In this document: piece after piece, positions 15,748-25,399 of the stretch | Position numbering within the stretch: the stretch's first letter is position 1 | Layout: every line of letters begins with the position of its first letter | Assembly (NCBI GenBank): GCA_965212125.1 | Contig: OZ243045.1 | Coordinates: 62,001 to 126,000, forward strand | DNA from: CAYRJD01 sp965212125 | GTDB taxonomy: Bacteria; Actinomycetota; Acidimicrobiia; Acidimicrobiales; Poriferisodalaceae | DNA: 64,000 nt | Direction: 5' to 3' | Position numbers and translations under genes: made by a program | Notes under the pieces: model-generated | Seen by the model: only the letters and a program-made list of their open reading frames with translations | The model's database searches: none | Told to the model about the DNA's origin: nothing

Positions 15748-18141
15748 TTAGGAGCTACGTGCCTCGCCGGTCTCCAGCAGCACCCGCAAGCCGTCTTCAT
15801 CCAGCACGGGGATGCCGTTCTGCTCGGCTTGCGCCATCTTCGCTGGACCCGCCTGCTCGCCAGCCACCAGCGCAAACGTGCTCTTAGACATATACGTAGG
15901 TGCCTTGCCGCCACGCTGCACGATCGCCGCTTTAGCCGCATTGCGATCTAAAAACCAATCGTCCAAATTGCCGCTCACCACAACCGACTTGCCCGCCAGC
16001 ATCTGAGCCACATCCGATGCCTCACCCGGCGCCAGCCGTCCCGGCACGTTGTCAAACCGCACGCCAGCCGCCCGCAGCTTCTCAATGACCGCCCGGTTCT
16101 GCTCGTCGTCAAAAAACTCCACGACGCTTTCGGCGATGCCCGACCCGACCCCTTCGATCGCTTCCAAATCGGCAAGGCTCGCTGCCGCCAGCGAATCCAG
16201 ATCGCCGAAGTAGTGCGCTAGTAGCTGTGCGATGGTCGGTCCCAGCAGCTCTATTCCCAGCCCGATCAGCAAGTTCGCCAGCGGCCTGCCCTTGGCGTCG
16301 GCCAACTGATCAAGCAAGTTCTGCGCGGAAAGCTTAGCTTTTTTGCCGAGCATCTTCGCCAGCGGCTCCAACTCCAAGGTAAACAAATCGCCGATGTCGC
16401 TGATCAGTTTTGCCGCAACAAGCTGCTCAACCCGCCGTTCGCCCAGCCCCTCTATATCCATGGCGCTGCGCCCCGCAAAATACGACAGCCCCTCACGCAC
16501 CCGATCGCCGCACGCCCGATTCACGCAGTAAGTATTTGCGTCGCCTTCGTTGCGCTTGAGAGCCTTGCCGCACGAAGGACACTTGGTCGGAAACTTCCAC
16601 GGCTTCGCATCTTCGGGGCGTTCGGCTGCAATGTGCGACAGCACCTCCGGGATGACATCGCCGGCCTTGCGCACGATCACGGTGTCGCCCGGGCGGACGT
16701 CTTTTTCTGCTACCTGATCTTGGTTGTGAAGTGTGGCGAGCTCCACCGTTGACCCGCCGACGAACACGGGCTCAAGCTTCGCAAACGGCGTCGCCCGACC
16801 GGTGCGGCCGATTGATACCTCTATGTCGATCAGCTTCGTGGCGCGCTCCTCCGGCGGGAACTTGAACGCAATCGCCCAGCGTGGCGCACGTGATGTGAAG
16901 CCAAGCTGCTCTCGTAACGCCAGGTCATCCACCTTCACAACAACCCCATCAATCTCGTAGTCCAGGGTGTGCCGCTTTTTCTCCCATCGCTCGCAAAACC
17001 GTCGCACTTGAGCGAATGACTTATACGTCCGCGCCTCTGGGTTGACGGGCAGACCGAGCTTTTTTTCCAGGTCCAATTCTTCGCTGCCTAGTCGTTTGCC
17101 GAGCGAGCTACTCCCTTTGACGGTGACCACTTGTCCGATGCCGTGCGCCCACATAGACAACCGGCGGGTGGCGGTGACCGCTGCGTCTTTTTGGCGCAGG
17201 CTGCCAGCGGCTGTGTTGCGGGCGTTTACGTAATCAACAAGTGCCTTCGGTTTGCGTGGCTTGGTGAACTTTCTGCCGAGCTTGCCCGCGGCGATCCAGT
17301 ATTTGTGGAGCTGTAGCTCTCCTACGTATCTGGCTGTGTCGGCCACGTGTTCTTTGCGCAGTCGTTCTTTCAGCTCTTTGAAGCTGGATAACGACATGTA
17401 GATCTCGCCTCGCACCTCAAGCACCGCCGGTGCGCCTTTGGGCAGGGACTTGGGTATGTCCGCAATGGTGGCGACGTTGGCGGTGACGTCTTCGCCTACT
17501 CGCCCGTTGCCGCGGGTGGCGGCCTGAACGAACTCGCCTTTTTCGTAGCGCAAAGACACCGCCAGGCCGTCAAATTTGAGCTCGCAGATGAAGGTGGGTT
17601 TGCGCTCGGTCGGTTTGCTAGCGGCGGGCTTGCTGTCGGTTAGAAGCGTCTCGGTTGTAGGTGACTCGGTCGATAGTGCCTTGATGACGCGGGCGTGCCA
17701 GGCGTTTAGCTCGTCAAAACCCATTGCGTTGTCAAGCGACAGCATCGGGCTGGAATGAGTTACCTCACTAAATGTCGCCGACGGGGCGGCACCCACGCTG
17801 GCGCTGGGGGAGTCGGTGCTAGGAGAGCTGTCGCTAGTGGGGAGGTCAAGGGGCAGTTGCTGGTGGCGGCCTTCTAGCTCTAGTAACTCACGGCGCAATG
17901 CGTCGTAGTCGGCATCGGGGATCGTTGGGGAGTCGTTTTGGTAGTAGTTGATGTTGTGCTGAGTGATGATGCCTCGCAGCTCGGCGATGCGAGCTGGCCC
18001 TGTTTTGGCTTTACGAGTTTTGCTTGGGCTGGCTTTGCCGGTGGCGGACTTGGCCCGCTTCGCTCCAGACTTAGCGCCAGGCTTCCCACCCGCGCCAGAC
18101 TTCCCGGCAGGGGACTTCTTCTTAGCGGCAGCGGCGACCAT
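15748..18141 (-). CDS. ligA: NAD-dependent DNA ligase with basic N-terminal tail
   Basis: LigA seals nicks with NAD+ in replication and repair. The core begins with the Ia domain (RIAELRGIITQHNINYYQND, DYDALRREL). The adenylated Lys is K189 in ELKFDG; GNGRVGEDVTANV and EIDGVVVKVDD are later nucleotidyltransferase motifs. A four-Cys zinc finger (CPSCGKAL to CVNRACG) lies near 520, then HhH repeats, and a BRCT domain closes the protein. The unusual part is the first ~50 residues: a Lys/Ala/Gly/Ser-rich, histone-H1-like tail that most LigA proteins lack. A second insertion of Ser/Asp/Pro lies before the FSEVTH motif. ATG at 18141 was chosen over TTG at 18159. Confidence 0.95.
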   Translation of the reverse strand: MVAAAAKKKSPAGKSGAGGKPGAKSGAKRAKSATGKASPSKTRKAKTGPARIAELRGIITQHNINYYQNDSPTIPDADYDALRRELLELEGRHQQLPLDLPTSDSSPSTDSPSASVGAAPSATFSEVTHSSPMLSLDNAMGFDELNAWHARVIKALSTESPTTETLLTDSKPAASKPTERKPTFICELKFDGLAVSLRYEKGEFVQAATRGNGRVGEDVTANVATIADIPKSLPKGAPAVLEVRGEIYMSLSSFKELKERLRKEHVADTARYVGELQLHKYWIAAGKLGRKFTKPRKPKALVDYVNARNTAAGSLRQKDAAVTATRRLSMWAHGIGQVVTVKGSSSLGKRLGSEELDLEKKLGLPVNPEARTYKSFAQVRRFCERWEKKRHTLDYEIDGVVVKVDDLALREQLGFTSRAPRWAIAFKFPPEERATKLIDIEVSIGRTGRATPFAKLEPVFVGGSTVELATLHNQDQVAEKDVRPGDTVIVRKAGDVIPEVLSHIAAERPEDAKPWKFPTKCPSCGKALKRNEGDANTYCVNRACGDRVREGLSYFAGRSAMDIEGLGERRVEQLVAAKLISDIGDLFTLELEPLAKMLGKKAKLSAQNLLDQLADAKGRPLANLLIGLGIELLGPTIAQLLAHYFGDLDSLAAASLADLEAIEGVGSGIAESVVEFFDDEQNRAVIEKLRAAGVRFDNVPGRLAPGEASDVAQMLAGKSVVVSGNLDDWFLDRNAAKAAIVQRGGKAPTYMSKSTFALVAGEQAGPAKMAQAEQNGIPVLDEDGLRVLLETGEARSS

Positions 18142-18223
18142 CTTGCCCGCAGAATACAAGACGGCTAGGGCATTATTGGCAAGCGTTTACTAGGCGCTTG
18201 ACGGGATTAACAAGGCGATCTAT

Positions 18224-19180
18224 ATGGGCGGCAACAAGGCAGGCAAGCGGCACAGCCTGATCGCTGCGGTGCCGTGGCTGCTGAGTGTTTTGTGGCTGCT
18301 GATGCCGTGGAGCGTTGGAACTGTCGTTGGCACGGCGAGCGAGGGCGCTGACCGGCTGTTCGTGGTGGTGGCTGGCATCGGGCTGTGGCTGGCTTGGAGC
18401 GTTTGCTTGCTGGCGTCGTTGATTCGGCGGCCGTGGGCGCTTACGACGGTGCGCTTGGCGGCGTCGGGATCGGTGGCGGTTGCGATTGCGGCGATTGTCT
18501 GGGCGGGCTCGGATCTGACCGCGGCCGTGGCGTCGCTGGCGCTGATTCACGCCGTGCTCATCACCGCACTGGCACTGCTGCCGGAAATCGGCAACGCCTT
18601 TGCCGACGGCATTAGCTACGGCAACGAACGGCGGTTGCTGCTGCGAGCGCCGATAACGGTGCTGGCTGGTCCGTTGCCACTGGCGTGGGTGCTGACGATT
18701 GGCGGGATCGCCGCCGGACCGCTGGCGCTGGCCAACCGACAGTGGGTGTTGGCGGGCGTGCTGGCTGTGGTCGGCTGGCCGATTGCTGGGTTTGCGGTGA
18801 GGTCAATGCATCAGCTGGCTCTGCGCTGGCTCGTGTTCGTGCCGAACGGGCTGGTGCTGATTGACGGGCTGGCGACGAGCGAGCCCGTGTTGTTGCTGCG
18901 CAAAGATGTTCACTCCGTCACGCCTGCGCCGGCGGACGTGGATCTGGGCGCGGATGGCTTGGTTGATCTCAGCGGCAATGCGTTGGGCGTGCCGTTGCTG
19001 GCGACAATGTCAAACGCGGTTGAGGTGGTGCCGCGGGGATCAGCGCGGCGGCCGGGCCGAGCGCAGCAGTCAGAGAGAGTGCAAGCGACACGGGTTCTGT
19101 TCAGCCCGACCCGACCTGGCGTTGCGCTGGCGGCGGTGATCGAGCGATGGGTGGGTCAAGCCGGCGGCGGCACGACGTGA
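18224..19180 (+). CDS. Polytopic membrane protein, unknown function
   Basis: The 318-residue protein has hydrophobic segments at about residues 10-35, 45-65, 78-100, 104-124, 143-170 and 175-197. A soluble C-terminal domain of about 120 residues follows (VLIDGLATSEPVLLLRKDVHSV...). That domain looks like a PH-like or small beta domain. No transporter motif is visible and I do not recognise the family. It overlaps the following PASTA gene by GTGA, so the two probably work together at the envelope. Start ATG at 18224; the 82-base gap to divergent ligA should contain both promoters. Confidence 0.7.
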   Translation: MGGNKAGKRHSLIAAVPWLLSVLWLLMPWSVGTVVGTASEGADRLFVVVAGIGLWLAWSVCLLASLIRRPWALTTVRLAASGSVAVAIAAIVWAGSDLTAAVASLALIHAVLITALALLPEIGNAFADGISYGNERRLLLRAPITVLAGPLPLAWVLTIGGIAAGPLALANRQWVLAGVLAVVGWPIAGFAVRSMHQLALRWLVFVPNGLVLIDGLATSEPVLLLRKDVHSVTPAPADVDLGADGLVDLSGNALGVPLLATMSNAVEVVPRGSARRPGRAQQSERVQATRVLFSPTRPGVALAAVIERWVGQAGGGTT

Positions 19181-19788
19181 GCGCGACGGAACCATCTGAT
19201 TCGCTGGCGACACCCCAAGACCCGCGCCAACGCTTGCGGCTGATCATCGCAATCGTCGTGGTGCTGTTTGTGATCACGGCCGCAACCGCACTGATCGTCG
19301 GCACGGTCTCACCGCCCGGAGTGCCAAGCCACGTCGTCGGGCAATACAGCGGCATGCCGATAGACGAGGTGCGAGCCGCCACCGAAACCAACGCATGGGT
19401 GCTTGACGAGGATCAAGTTCGCTCCGACACGGTGAGGTTCGGAAGCGTCATCAGCCAGTCGCCTGCGCCCGGCACATTGTTAGAGGAGGGCGAGTTGCTG
19501 ACCGTTGATGTGTCTTCGGGGCCGCTGCTGGTGGTGTTGCCGCAGGTGGTTGGTTTGACCACGAGCGAGGCCGTCAGCCAGTTAGAAGACAGCGGGTTTG
19601 TGGTCGGGTTGATTGCGCCGCGCTTTGATGCGACCGTGCCCAAAGATCGGGCAATAGAAGTAACGCCTGATGGCGGCAGCCGTCCGCCCGATGAACAGGG
19701 CGAGCAGGATGGCGGGTACGAGCGCGGCACCGTCGTGACGCTGATTGTTTCGGCGGGCGCGGGACAGCAGAGCACGCCGGGCAGTTGA
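19177..19788 (+). CDS. Membrane-anchored PASTA-domain protein
   Basis: The GTG at 19177 overlaps the previous stop (GTGA); an ATG at 19147 would overlap 34 bases. The 203-residue product has a short cytosolic N-terminus, one TM helix (LIIAIVVVLFVITAATALIV) and then two PASTA-like units. The first, SGMPIDEVRAATE to ISQSPAPGTLLEEGE, matches the QxPxxG core; the second, VVGLTTSEAVSQLEDSGF, is degenerate. PASTA domains bind muropeptides or beta-lactams outside the membrane, usually on kinases or penicillin-binding proteins. Here there is no kinase or transpeptidase domain, so it may be a cell-wall sensor or anchor. Confidence 0.75.
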   Translation: MSATEPSDSLATPQDPRQRLRLIIAIVVVLFVITAATALIVGTVSPPGVPSHVVGQYSGMPIDEVRAATETNAWVLDEDQVRSDTVRFGSVISQSPAPGTLLEEGELLTVDVSSGPLLVVLPQVVGLTTSEAVSQLEDSGFVVGLIAPRFDATVPKDRAIEVTPDGGSRPPDEQGEQDGGYERGTVVTLIVSAGAGQQSTPGS

Positions 19789-19826
19789 CCGGGAGTTGAG
19801 CCGCAGCCGTCGGTAGCTTTTGGGCT

Positions 19827-20156
19827 GTGCCAGACACTTCTGATGCCAACGCGCCGATCACAGAACAAGAAGTGCGACACGTAGCGCGCCTGGCACGCAT
19901 AGCGCTTGACGAAGCCGACATCGCACGCTTCACTTCGCACCTGCTCAAGGTGCTAAATCACGCCCGCCAGCTTGAAGCGCTTGACCTTGACGATGTGCCG
20001 ATGTGGCGCCACCCCTACGGCTTGACAAACGTGCTGCGTGACGATGAGGTAAATCCCGATCAGATTCTTGACCTGGCAGAAGTGCTGAGCCAAGCGCCCG
20101 ACACTGCCGATGAGCAGTTTTTCAAGGTTCCGCCCGTGCTGGGCGATGCGCCATGA
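19827..20156 (+). CDS. gatC: Asp-tRNA(Asn)/Glu-tRNA(Gln) amidotransferase subunit C
   Basis: The small stabilising subunit of the tRNA-dependent amidotransferase. ITEQEVRHVARLARIALDEADIARF is the canonical N-terminal helix pair and LNHARQLEALDLDDVPMW the belt region; the C-terminal FFKVPPVL matches the end of most GatC proteins. Starts with GTG at 19827. Its last codons overlap gatA in ATGA, and gatA overlaps gatB in GTGA, so the three subunits are translationally coupled in stoichiometric order. Confidence 0.94.
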   Translation: MPDTSDANAPITEQEVRHVARLARIALDEADIARFTSHLLKVLNHARQLEALDLDDVPMWRHPYGLTNVLRDDEVNPDQILDLAEVLSQAPDTADEQFFKVPPVLGDAP

Positions 20157-21631
20157 CCCCGGCAAGCGCAGCGACCCCGCCCGCGCCCAGCACCGTCAGC
20201 GACATCACCACGGCGGTGCGCTCCGGCTCCACCACAGCCGCCGAAGTCCTGCAACAACATCTAACAACCATCGCCGCTAGCGAGCCAGACATCAACGCCT
20301 TCAATCTGGTAACCGAGCAGGAAGCGACCGTCGCAGCCGCAGCCGTTGACGAAGCCGTCGCCGCTGGCGAAGATCCCGGTCCGCTGGCGGGCGTGCCGGT
20401 CGCCTACAAAGACAACATCTGCACCCGCGCCATCCCCACCACCTGCTCGTCGCGCATGCTGGAAGGCTGGCGACCGCCCTACAACGCAACCGTGGTTGAC
20501 CGCCTGAGCGCCGCCGGCGCGGTAATGATCGGCAAGACCAACCTTGATGAGTTTGCGATGGGCAGCTCAACGGAGCACTCCGCCTTCGGCCCGACCGCCA
20601 ATCCGCGTGATCTCAGCCGTGTGCCGGGCGGTTCAAGTGGCGGTTCGGCCGCTGCGGTGGCTGCGGGTTTTGCGCCGGTCGCACTCGGCTCCGACACCGG
20701 CGGATCTATCCGTCAGCCCGCGGCGCTGTGCGGCGTGGTCGGAGTCAAGCCCACATACGGCCGGGTCAGTCGCTACGGGCTGGTTGCGTTTGCCTCATCG
20801 TTTGATCAAATCGGTCCGCTAACAACAAACGTCGCCGATGCAGCCACCGTGCTCCAAGTGCTAGCGGGGCATGACAGCGCGGATAGCACCAGCATTCCGT
20901 TGCCCGCGCCGGACTGCACAACACCGCTTGACCAAGGCGTGGAGGGACTCCGGGTCGGCATCGTCAGCGAACTGCTAGGAGGCATAGACCCGGACGTGAC
21001 CGAGTGCTTTCACGCCGCCGCGGACGCCCTGTTAGATGCTGGCGCAAAGGTCGGCAACGCATCCGTGCCTGCCGTCAACTACGGCCTGGCGGCTTACTAT
21101 CTGATCGCACCGGCGGAGGCGTCAAGCAACCTCGCCCGCTTTGACGGCACGCGCTACGGGCTGCGAGTAGACGCCGACAACGTGGAGCAGATGAACCTGG
21201 CGACACGCCGCCAAGGGTTTGGTGATGAGGTTGTCGCCCGCATCATGTTGGGGACGTTCGCACTCAGTGCTGGCTATTACGACGCTTATTACGCGAAGGC
21301 GCAACGCCTTCGCACCTTGGCGCAGAGGGAGTTTCAAGAGGCTTATGCCGATTTTGATGTGCTGCTTTCGCCCACCTCGCCCTACGTGGCGTTTCCCTTT
21401 GGCGATCGTGTCGACCCGATGCTGATGTACAGCTGCGACGCTTGCACCATTCCTTCTAATCTCACCGGCGACCCGGCCATGTCTGTGCCGTTTGGGACTG
21501 GCGAAGGAGGCTTGCCGGTAGGCGTGCAGGTTCTAGCTCCACCTCGAGGTGAGCCTGTGATGTTTCAGGTTGCGGCTGAACTTGAACGTTTGGCGCCCGA
21601 TGTTGCGGCAGGCTCGGCGGGTACAGCGTGA
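20153..21631 (+). CDS. gatA: Asp-tRNA(Asn)/Glu-tRNA(Gln) amidotransferase subunit A
   Basis: The glutaminase subunit that releases ammonia for transamidation of mischarged Glu-tRNA(Gln) and Asp-tRNA(Asn). The amidase catalytic triad is intact: K86 in VAYKDNI, cis-Ser161 in GGSSGGS and nucleophile Ser185 in DTGGS, with spacing identical to that of characterised GatA enzymes. KPTYGRVSRYGLVAFASSFDQIG is the following signature block. Length 492 is normal. The N-terminal 15 residues are Ala/Pro-rich. Presence of the complex predicts that a GlnRS and/or AsnRS is missing from this genome. Confidence 0.96.
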   Translation: MTPASAATPPAPSTVSDITTAVRSGSTTAAEVLQQHLTTIAASEPDINAFNLVTEQEATVAAAAVDEAVAAGEDPGPLAGVPVAYKDNICTRAIPTTCSSRMLEGWRPPYNATVVDRLSAAGAVMIGKTNLDEFAMGSSTEHSAFGPTANPRDLSRVPGGSSGGSAAAVAAGFAPVALGSDTGGSIRQPAALCGVVGVKPTYGRVSRYGLVAFASSFDQIGPLTTNVADAATVLQVLAGHDSADSTSIPLPAPDCTTPLDQGVEGLRVGIVSELLGGIDPDVTECFHAAADALLDAGAKVGNASVPAVNYGLAAYYLIAPAEASSNLARFDGTRYGLRVDADNVEQMNLATRRQGFGDEVVARIMLGTFALSAGYYDAYYAKAQRLRTLAQREFQEAYADFDVLLSPTSPYVAFPFGDRVDPMLMYSCDACTIPSNLTGDPAMSVPFGTGEGGLPVGVQVLAPPRGEPVMFQVAAELERLAPDVAAGSAGTA

Positions 21632-23076
21632 GCACCACAACAAACACCACCTGGGAAACAGTCGTGGGGCTTGAGGTTCACGCCGAGCTAGTCACCACCA
21701 CCAAGCTGTTTTCGTCGGCTCCGGCCAGCTTCGGCGATGACGCAAACACCAACATCACGCCGGTGTGTCTCGGCTTACCTGGCTCGCTGCCGGTGCTAAA
21801 TCGGCGTGCCGTTGAGCAAGCCATAAAGATCGGAATAGCGCTGGACTGTGACATCTGCCCGTCGGTGTTTCACCGCAAGAACTACTTCTACCCCGACATG
21901 CCGAAGGACTTTCAGATCAGCCAATACGACGAGCCGATCTGCCGCGACGGGCATCTGGCGCTGCTGTCTGGCGTGGTTATCGGTATTGAGCGCGCCCACC
22001 TAGAAGAAGACGCGGGCAAGTCGTTACACATCGGCGGCGAAGATGACCGCATACACGGCGCAAGCGGCACCTTGCTGGATTACAACCGAGCCGGCCGACC
22101 TTTGCTTGAGATTGTGTCGCGCCCGGACATTCGTAGCGCCGATGATGCGCGCAGCTATGTAGAAGAACTGCAGGCCATCTTGCGCGTCACCGGTGCCGCC
22201 GACGCCTTGCTGGAAGAAGGCTCAATGCGCATTGATGCCAACATCAGCGTGCGGCCGGCTGGCAGCGAGGAGTTGCGCACGCGCACCGAGGTCAAAAACC
22301 TCAACTCGTTGAGGTCGCTTACCCGCGCCATTGAGTACGAAGCACAGCGCCATATCAAGCTCTACGAAAGCGGCGAGCAGCCCGTTCAGCAAACGCGTCA
22401 CTGGGCTGAGGAAGGCAAGACGCATCCGCTTCGCACCAAAGAAGACGAGAACGATTACCGCTATTTTCCCGAGCCTGACCTGGTGGGGTTAGCTCCAGAT
22501 CCGGCGTGGATTGAAGAGTTGCGTGCGTCTATGCCGGAGCTGCCAGCCGCCAAGCGAACGCGGCTGATTGAAGCGGGAGTGCAGCTAGCCGATGCGGTAA
22601 CGCTGATTGAGCGCCAGCAAGCTGACCTCGTGTTGGGGGCAATACAGGCAGGCGCCGCGCTAGCGACAAGAGCCGCAGCGTTGGCGGTGAACAATCTGGC
22701 GGATTTTGCGAACGATCCGCAGATAGAGACCCCAGAGTTCGCAGACAACTTTGCGCGCCTAGTTGCCATGGAGGCACAAGGAATCCTCACCGCCACGCAA
22801 GCCAAGCAGGTCTTAGTGGAGATGGCCACCAGCGGCGGCACCCCCGAAGACATCGCAGCCGCCCGCGGGTTTGAGGCGATGGACACCGACGACCTAGCCG
22901 CGCAGGTGGATGAGGCAATAGCGGCCGACCCGACCGCCTGGCAAAAATATTGCGACGGCGAAGACAAGGTTGCGGGTGTGTTTGTGGGCGCGCTGATGAA
23001 AGCCACAAAAGGCCAAGCCGACGGCAAGGCGGTGACGGCGTTGCTAGAGGAGCGCCGCGCCGCACAGCAGGGCTAG
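21628..23076 (+). CDS. gatB: Asp-tRNA(Asn)/Glu-tRNA(Gln) amidotransferase subunit B
   Basis: The kinase and tRNA-binding subunit that phosphorylates the mischarged residue. VGLEVHAEL opens the catalytic cradle domain, followed by PVCLGLPGSLPVLN, the RKNYFYPDMPKDFQISQYD zinc/Mg region, LEEDAGKS, and YRYFPEPDL. The helical and YqeY-like C-terminal domains (MATSGGTPEDIAAARGFE and KATKGQADGKAVTALLEE) are complete. Begins with GTG overlapping the gatA stop. At 482 residues it is full length. Confidence 0.96.
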   Translation: MSTTTNTTWETVVGLEVHAELVTTTKLFSSAPASFGDDANTNITPVCLGLPGSLPVLNRRAVEQAIKIGIALDCDICPSVFHRKNYFYPDMPKDFQISQYDEPICRDGHLALLSGVVIGIERAHLEEDAGKSLHIGGEDDRIHGASGTLLDYNRAGRPLLEIVSRPDIRSADDARSYVEELQAILRVTGAADALLEEGSMRIDANISVRPAGSEELRTRTEVKNLNSLRSLTRAIEYEAQRHIKLYESGEQPVQQTRHWAEEGKTHPLRTKEDENDYRYFPEPDLVGLAPDPAWIEELRASMPELPAAKRTRLIEAGVQLADAVTLIERQQADLVLGAIQAGAALATRAAALAVNNLADFANDPQIETPEFADNFARLVAMEAQGILTATQAKQVLVEMATSGGTPEDIAAARGFEAMDTDDLAAQVDEAIAADPTAWQKYCDGEDKVAGVFVGALMKATKGQADGKAVTALLEERRAAQQG

Positions 23077-23197
23077 CCCGAATATCCCGCTGCCGACATC
23101 GCTCGCGGCGTAGCTTTAGCGGTTTGCGGTTTGTGAGTGGATACTTGTTGAAGAGAAATAGCAGCCGCCGAGTTACCCCCAAACACACGAGGTCAAT

Positions 23198-25291
23198 GTG
23201 ACAGCGGTTCCATACATAGCTCTGGGCGCGTCGGCGCTAGCTCTGATTCTGGCTTACTACTACGCCCGGGTAGTCCTGGCAGCCGATCAGGGCACCGACC
23301 TGATGCGCGAGATAGGCCAATCCATCCGTGAAGGTGCGATGGCGTTTTTGCGGCGCGAGTACCAATGGGTGTCGGTGTTCGTGGTGGCGATGTTCGTGCT
23401 GCTGCTGATCGTGCCGATCGAAGGACGCCCGGCCGCCAGCTTCGCCTACCTAATGGGCGCGGTGCTTTCGTCAATCGCCGGATTCATCGGCATGCGAATC
23501 GCCACCGCAGCAAACACTCGCACCGCCCAAGCAGCCCGCTCCGGCGCAGCCACCGCACTGCCGCTCGCATTCAAAGGCGGCGCGGTGATGGGCTTCAGCG
23601 TCGCCGGCCTGGCGCTGCTAGGGATTTCGTTCAACTACCTGTTGTGGGTCTCCTGGATCGGCATCGATGACGCCTTCCAAATCGTCGCAGCCTTCGGCCT
23701 GGGCGCAAGCTCAATCGCCCTGTTCGCACGCATCGGCGGCGGCATCTACACCAAGGCCGCAGACGTGGGCGGCGACCTGGTGGGCAAGGTTGAGGCTGGC
23801 ATCCCCGAAGACGACCCCCGCAACCCGGCCACCATTGCCGATGCGGTGGGCGACAACGTGGGTGACGTGGCCGGCATGGGAGCCGACCTGTTTGAGTCCT
23901 ACGCAGGCTCCATCGTTGCGCCGGTGGTGCTGATCTCGCTGCTGCTCGGCGGCAGCTTCATCACCAGCAACGGCCAACTACTTGACTCCGGTAGCGAAGA
24001 GACCTTGTTGCTGTATCCGATTCTTATCGGCGCGCTGGGAATGGTCGCCTCAATAGTCGGGGCACTGGTTACGCGCGGCAAAGAAGGCCGCAGCCTTTCC
24101 TCACAACTTCACACCGGCCAGTACACCGCGATGGCGCTGACGGTGATCTCCACTCTGATCTTCACACCGATCCTTTTCAGTAGCACCGACCTAGTGACCG
24201 CACCGTTTTATTTGTCACTCACAATTATCACCGGATTAATCGGCGGCTGGGGAATCGGGTTCGTTTCGGAATATTTCACCTCTGAGCATTATCAACCGGT
24301 GCGCGGCATCGCCAAACAATCTGAGACCGGTCCCGCAACCGTGGTAATCGGCGGCATTGCGCAAGGCAAGCTTTCAACCCTGCCGTCGGTGGTGCTGATA
24401 GTTCTGATGATTGGCCTGTCGTACTGGTTTGGCGGCGCGGCATTCGGCGATGCCGGCGGCGAGATCGGCCTTTACGGCGTGGCGCTGGCGGCGATCGGCA
24501 TGCTGGCGATCACCGGGGTCATCGTGGCGGTAGACGCCTACGGCCCCATAGCCGACAACGCGGGCGGCATTGCGGAGATGAGCGAGCTGCCAGCTGAGGT
24601 GCGTGAGGTAACCGACAGCCTGGACGCCCTAGGTAATACCACCGCCGCGGTCGCAAAAGGATTTGCGGTCGGATCGGCTGCGGTTACTGCGCTGGCTTTG
24701 TTTAAGGCATTCAGCCTCACCGCGGGCATTGACACTCTCGACATCAACGACACCGCAGTAACGATCGGTCTTTTCTTGGGGGCGATGACGCCGTTTGTGT
24801 TTGCGGCACTCACTATGGCTTCGGTTGGCCGAGCCGCCCAAGCCATGATCGTGGAAGTTCGGCGGCAGTTCGCAGAGATACCCGGCCTGCGTGAAGGCAA
24901 GCCCGGTGTGAAACCCGACAGTCGGCGCTGCGTTGATATTTCCACGCAAGCGGCTCTGCGCGAAATGCTGTTACCCGGCGGGCTGGCGGTGGTGATGCCG
25001 CTTGTGATCGGGTTTATCAACGTCAACGCGCTGGGCGGATTCCTAGCCGGAGCGGTCGTGACCGGATTTTTGCTCGCTATTTATATGGCGAACTCTGGCG
25101 GAGCTTGGGACAACGCAAAGAAATACATAGAGGCGGGCGCGTACGGCGGCAAAGGCACCGACGCCCACTCAGCTGCGGTGGTGGGCGACACCATCGGCGA
25201 CCCGTTCAAAGACACTTCCGGCCCGGCGATGAACATCCTCATCAAGGTGATGACCATCGTCAGTTTGGTGTTCGTGCCGGCGTTCATATAG
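23198..25291 (+). CDS. hppA: Membrane-bound pyrophosphatase, potassium-dependent type
   Basis: The integral membrane pump couples hydrolysis of pyrophosphate to export of H+ or Na+. Around 16 TM segments are evident. Active-site blocks present are DVGGDLVGKVEAGIPEDDPRNPA with DNVGDVAGMGADLFES, and the C-terminal pair DNAKKYIE ... GDTIGDPFKDTSGPA. The potassium-class determinant reads GNTTAAVAKG: Ala at the first key position, where K+-independent enzymes have Lys. This predicts K+ stimulation. The ion pumped cannot be told with confidence by eye. Start is GTG with a GAGG box upstream. Length 697 is normal. Confidence 0.95.
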   Translation: MTAVPYIALGASALALILAYYYARVVLAADQGTDLMREIGQSIREGAMAFLRREYQWVSVFVVAMFVLLLIVPIEGRPAASFAYLMGAVLSSIAGFIGMRIATAANTRTAQAARSGAATALPLAFKGGAVMGFSVAGLALLGISFNYLLWVSWIGIDDAFQIVAAFGLGASSIALFARIGGGIYTKAADVGGDLVGKVEAGIPEDDPRNPATIADAVGDNVGDVAGMGADLFESYAGSIVAPVVLISLLLGGSFITSNGQLLDSGSEETLLLYPILIGALGMVASIVGALVTRGKEGRSLSSQLHTGQYTAMALTVISTLIFTPILFSSTDLVTAPFYLSLTIITGLIGGWGIGFVSEYFTSEHYQPVRGIAKQSETGPATVVIGGIAQGKLSTLPSVVLIVLMIGLSYWFGGAAFGDAGGEIGLYGVALAAIGMLAITGVIVAVDAYGPIADNAGGIAEMSELPAEVREVTDSLDALGNTTAAVAKGFAVGSAAVTALALFKAFSLTAGIDTLDINDTAVTIGLFLGAMTPFVFAALTMASVGRAAQAMIVEVRRQFAEIPGLREGKPGVKPDSRRCVDISTQAALREMLLPGGLAVVMPLVIGFINVNALGGFLAGAVVTGFLLAIYMANSGGAWDNAKKYIEAGAYGGKGTDAHSAAVVGDTIGDPFKDTSGPAMNILIKVMTIVSLVFVPAFI

Positions 25292-25399
25292 ACACAGCCG
25301 CTACTTAATACTCACCCATCAAATCGTCCCCACCAAACCCCCACTAAACCCCCACTTAAATCCCCACAAAATCCCCCTAATAAACAAGGAGAAAACAAA
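25292..25399 (+). promoter_or_regulatory. C-rich, G-poor leader between hppA and amt
   Basis: From about 25300 to 25385 the plus strand is almost free of G and carries repeated CCCCCACTAAA-like units about 13-16 bases apart. A C-over-G bubble of this kind is what Rho utilisation sites look like, so it may end hppA transcription. It could also be an unstructured 5' leader for amt. It ends in AAGGAG, a good ribosome binding site 6 to 7 bases before the amt GTG. No intrinsic terminator hairpin is visible. Confidence 0.4.
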
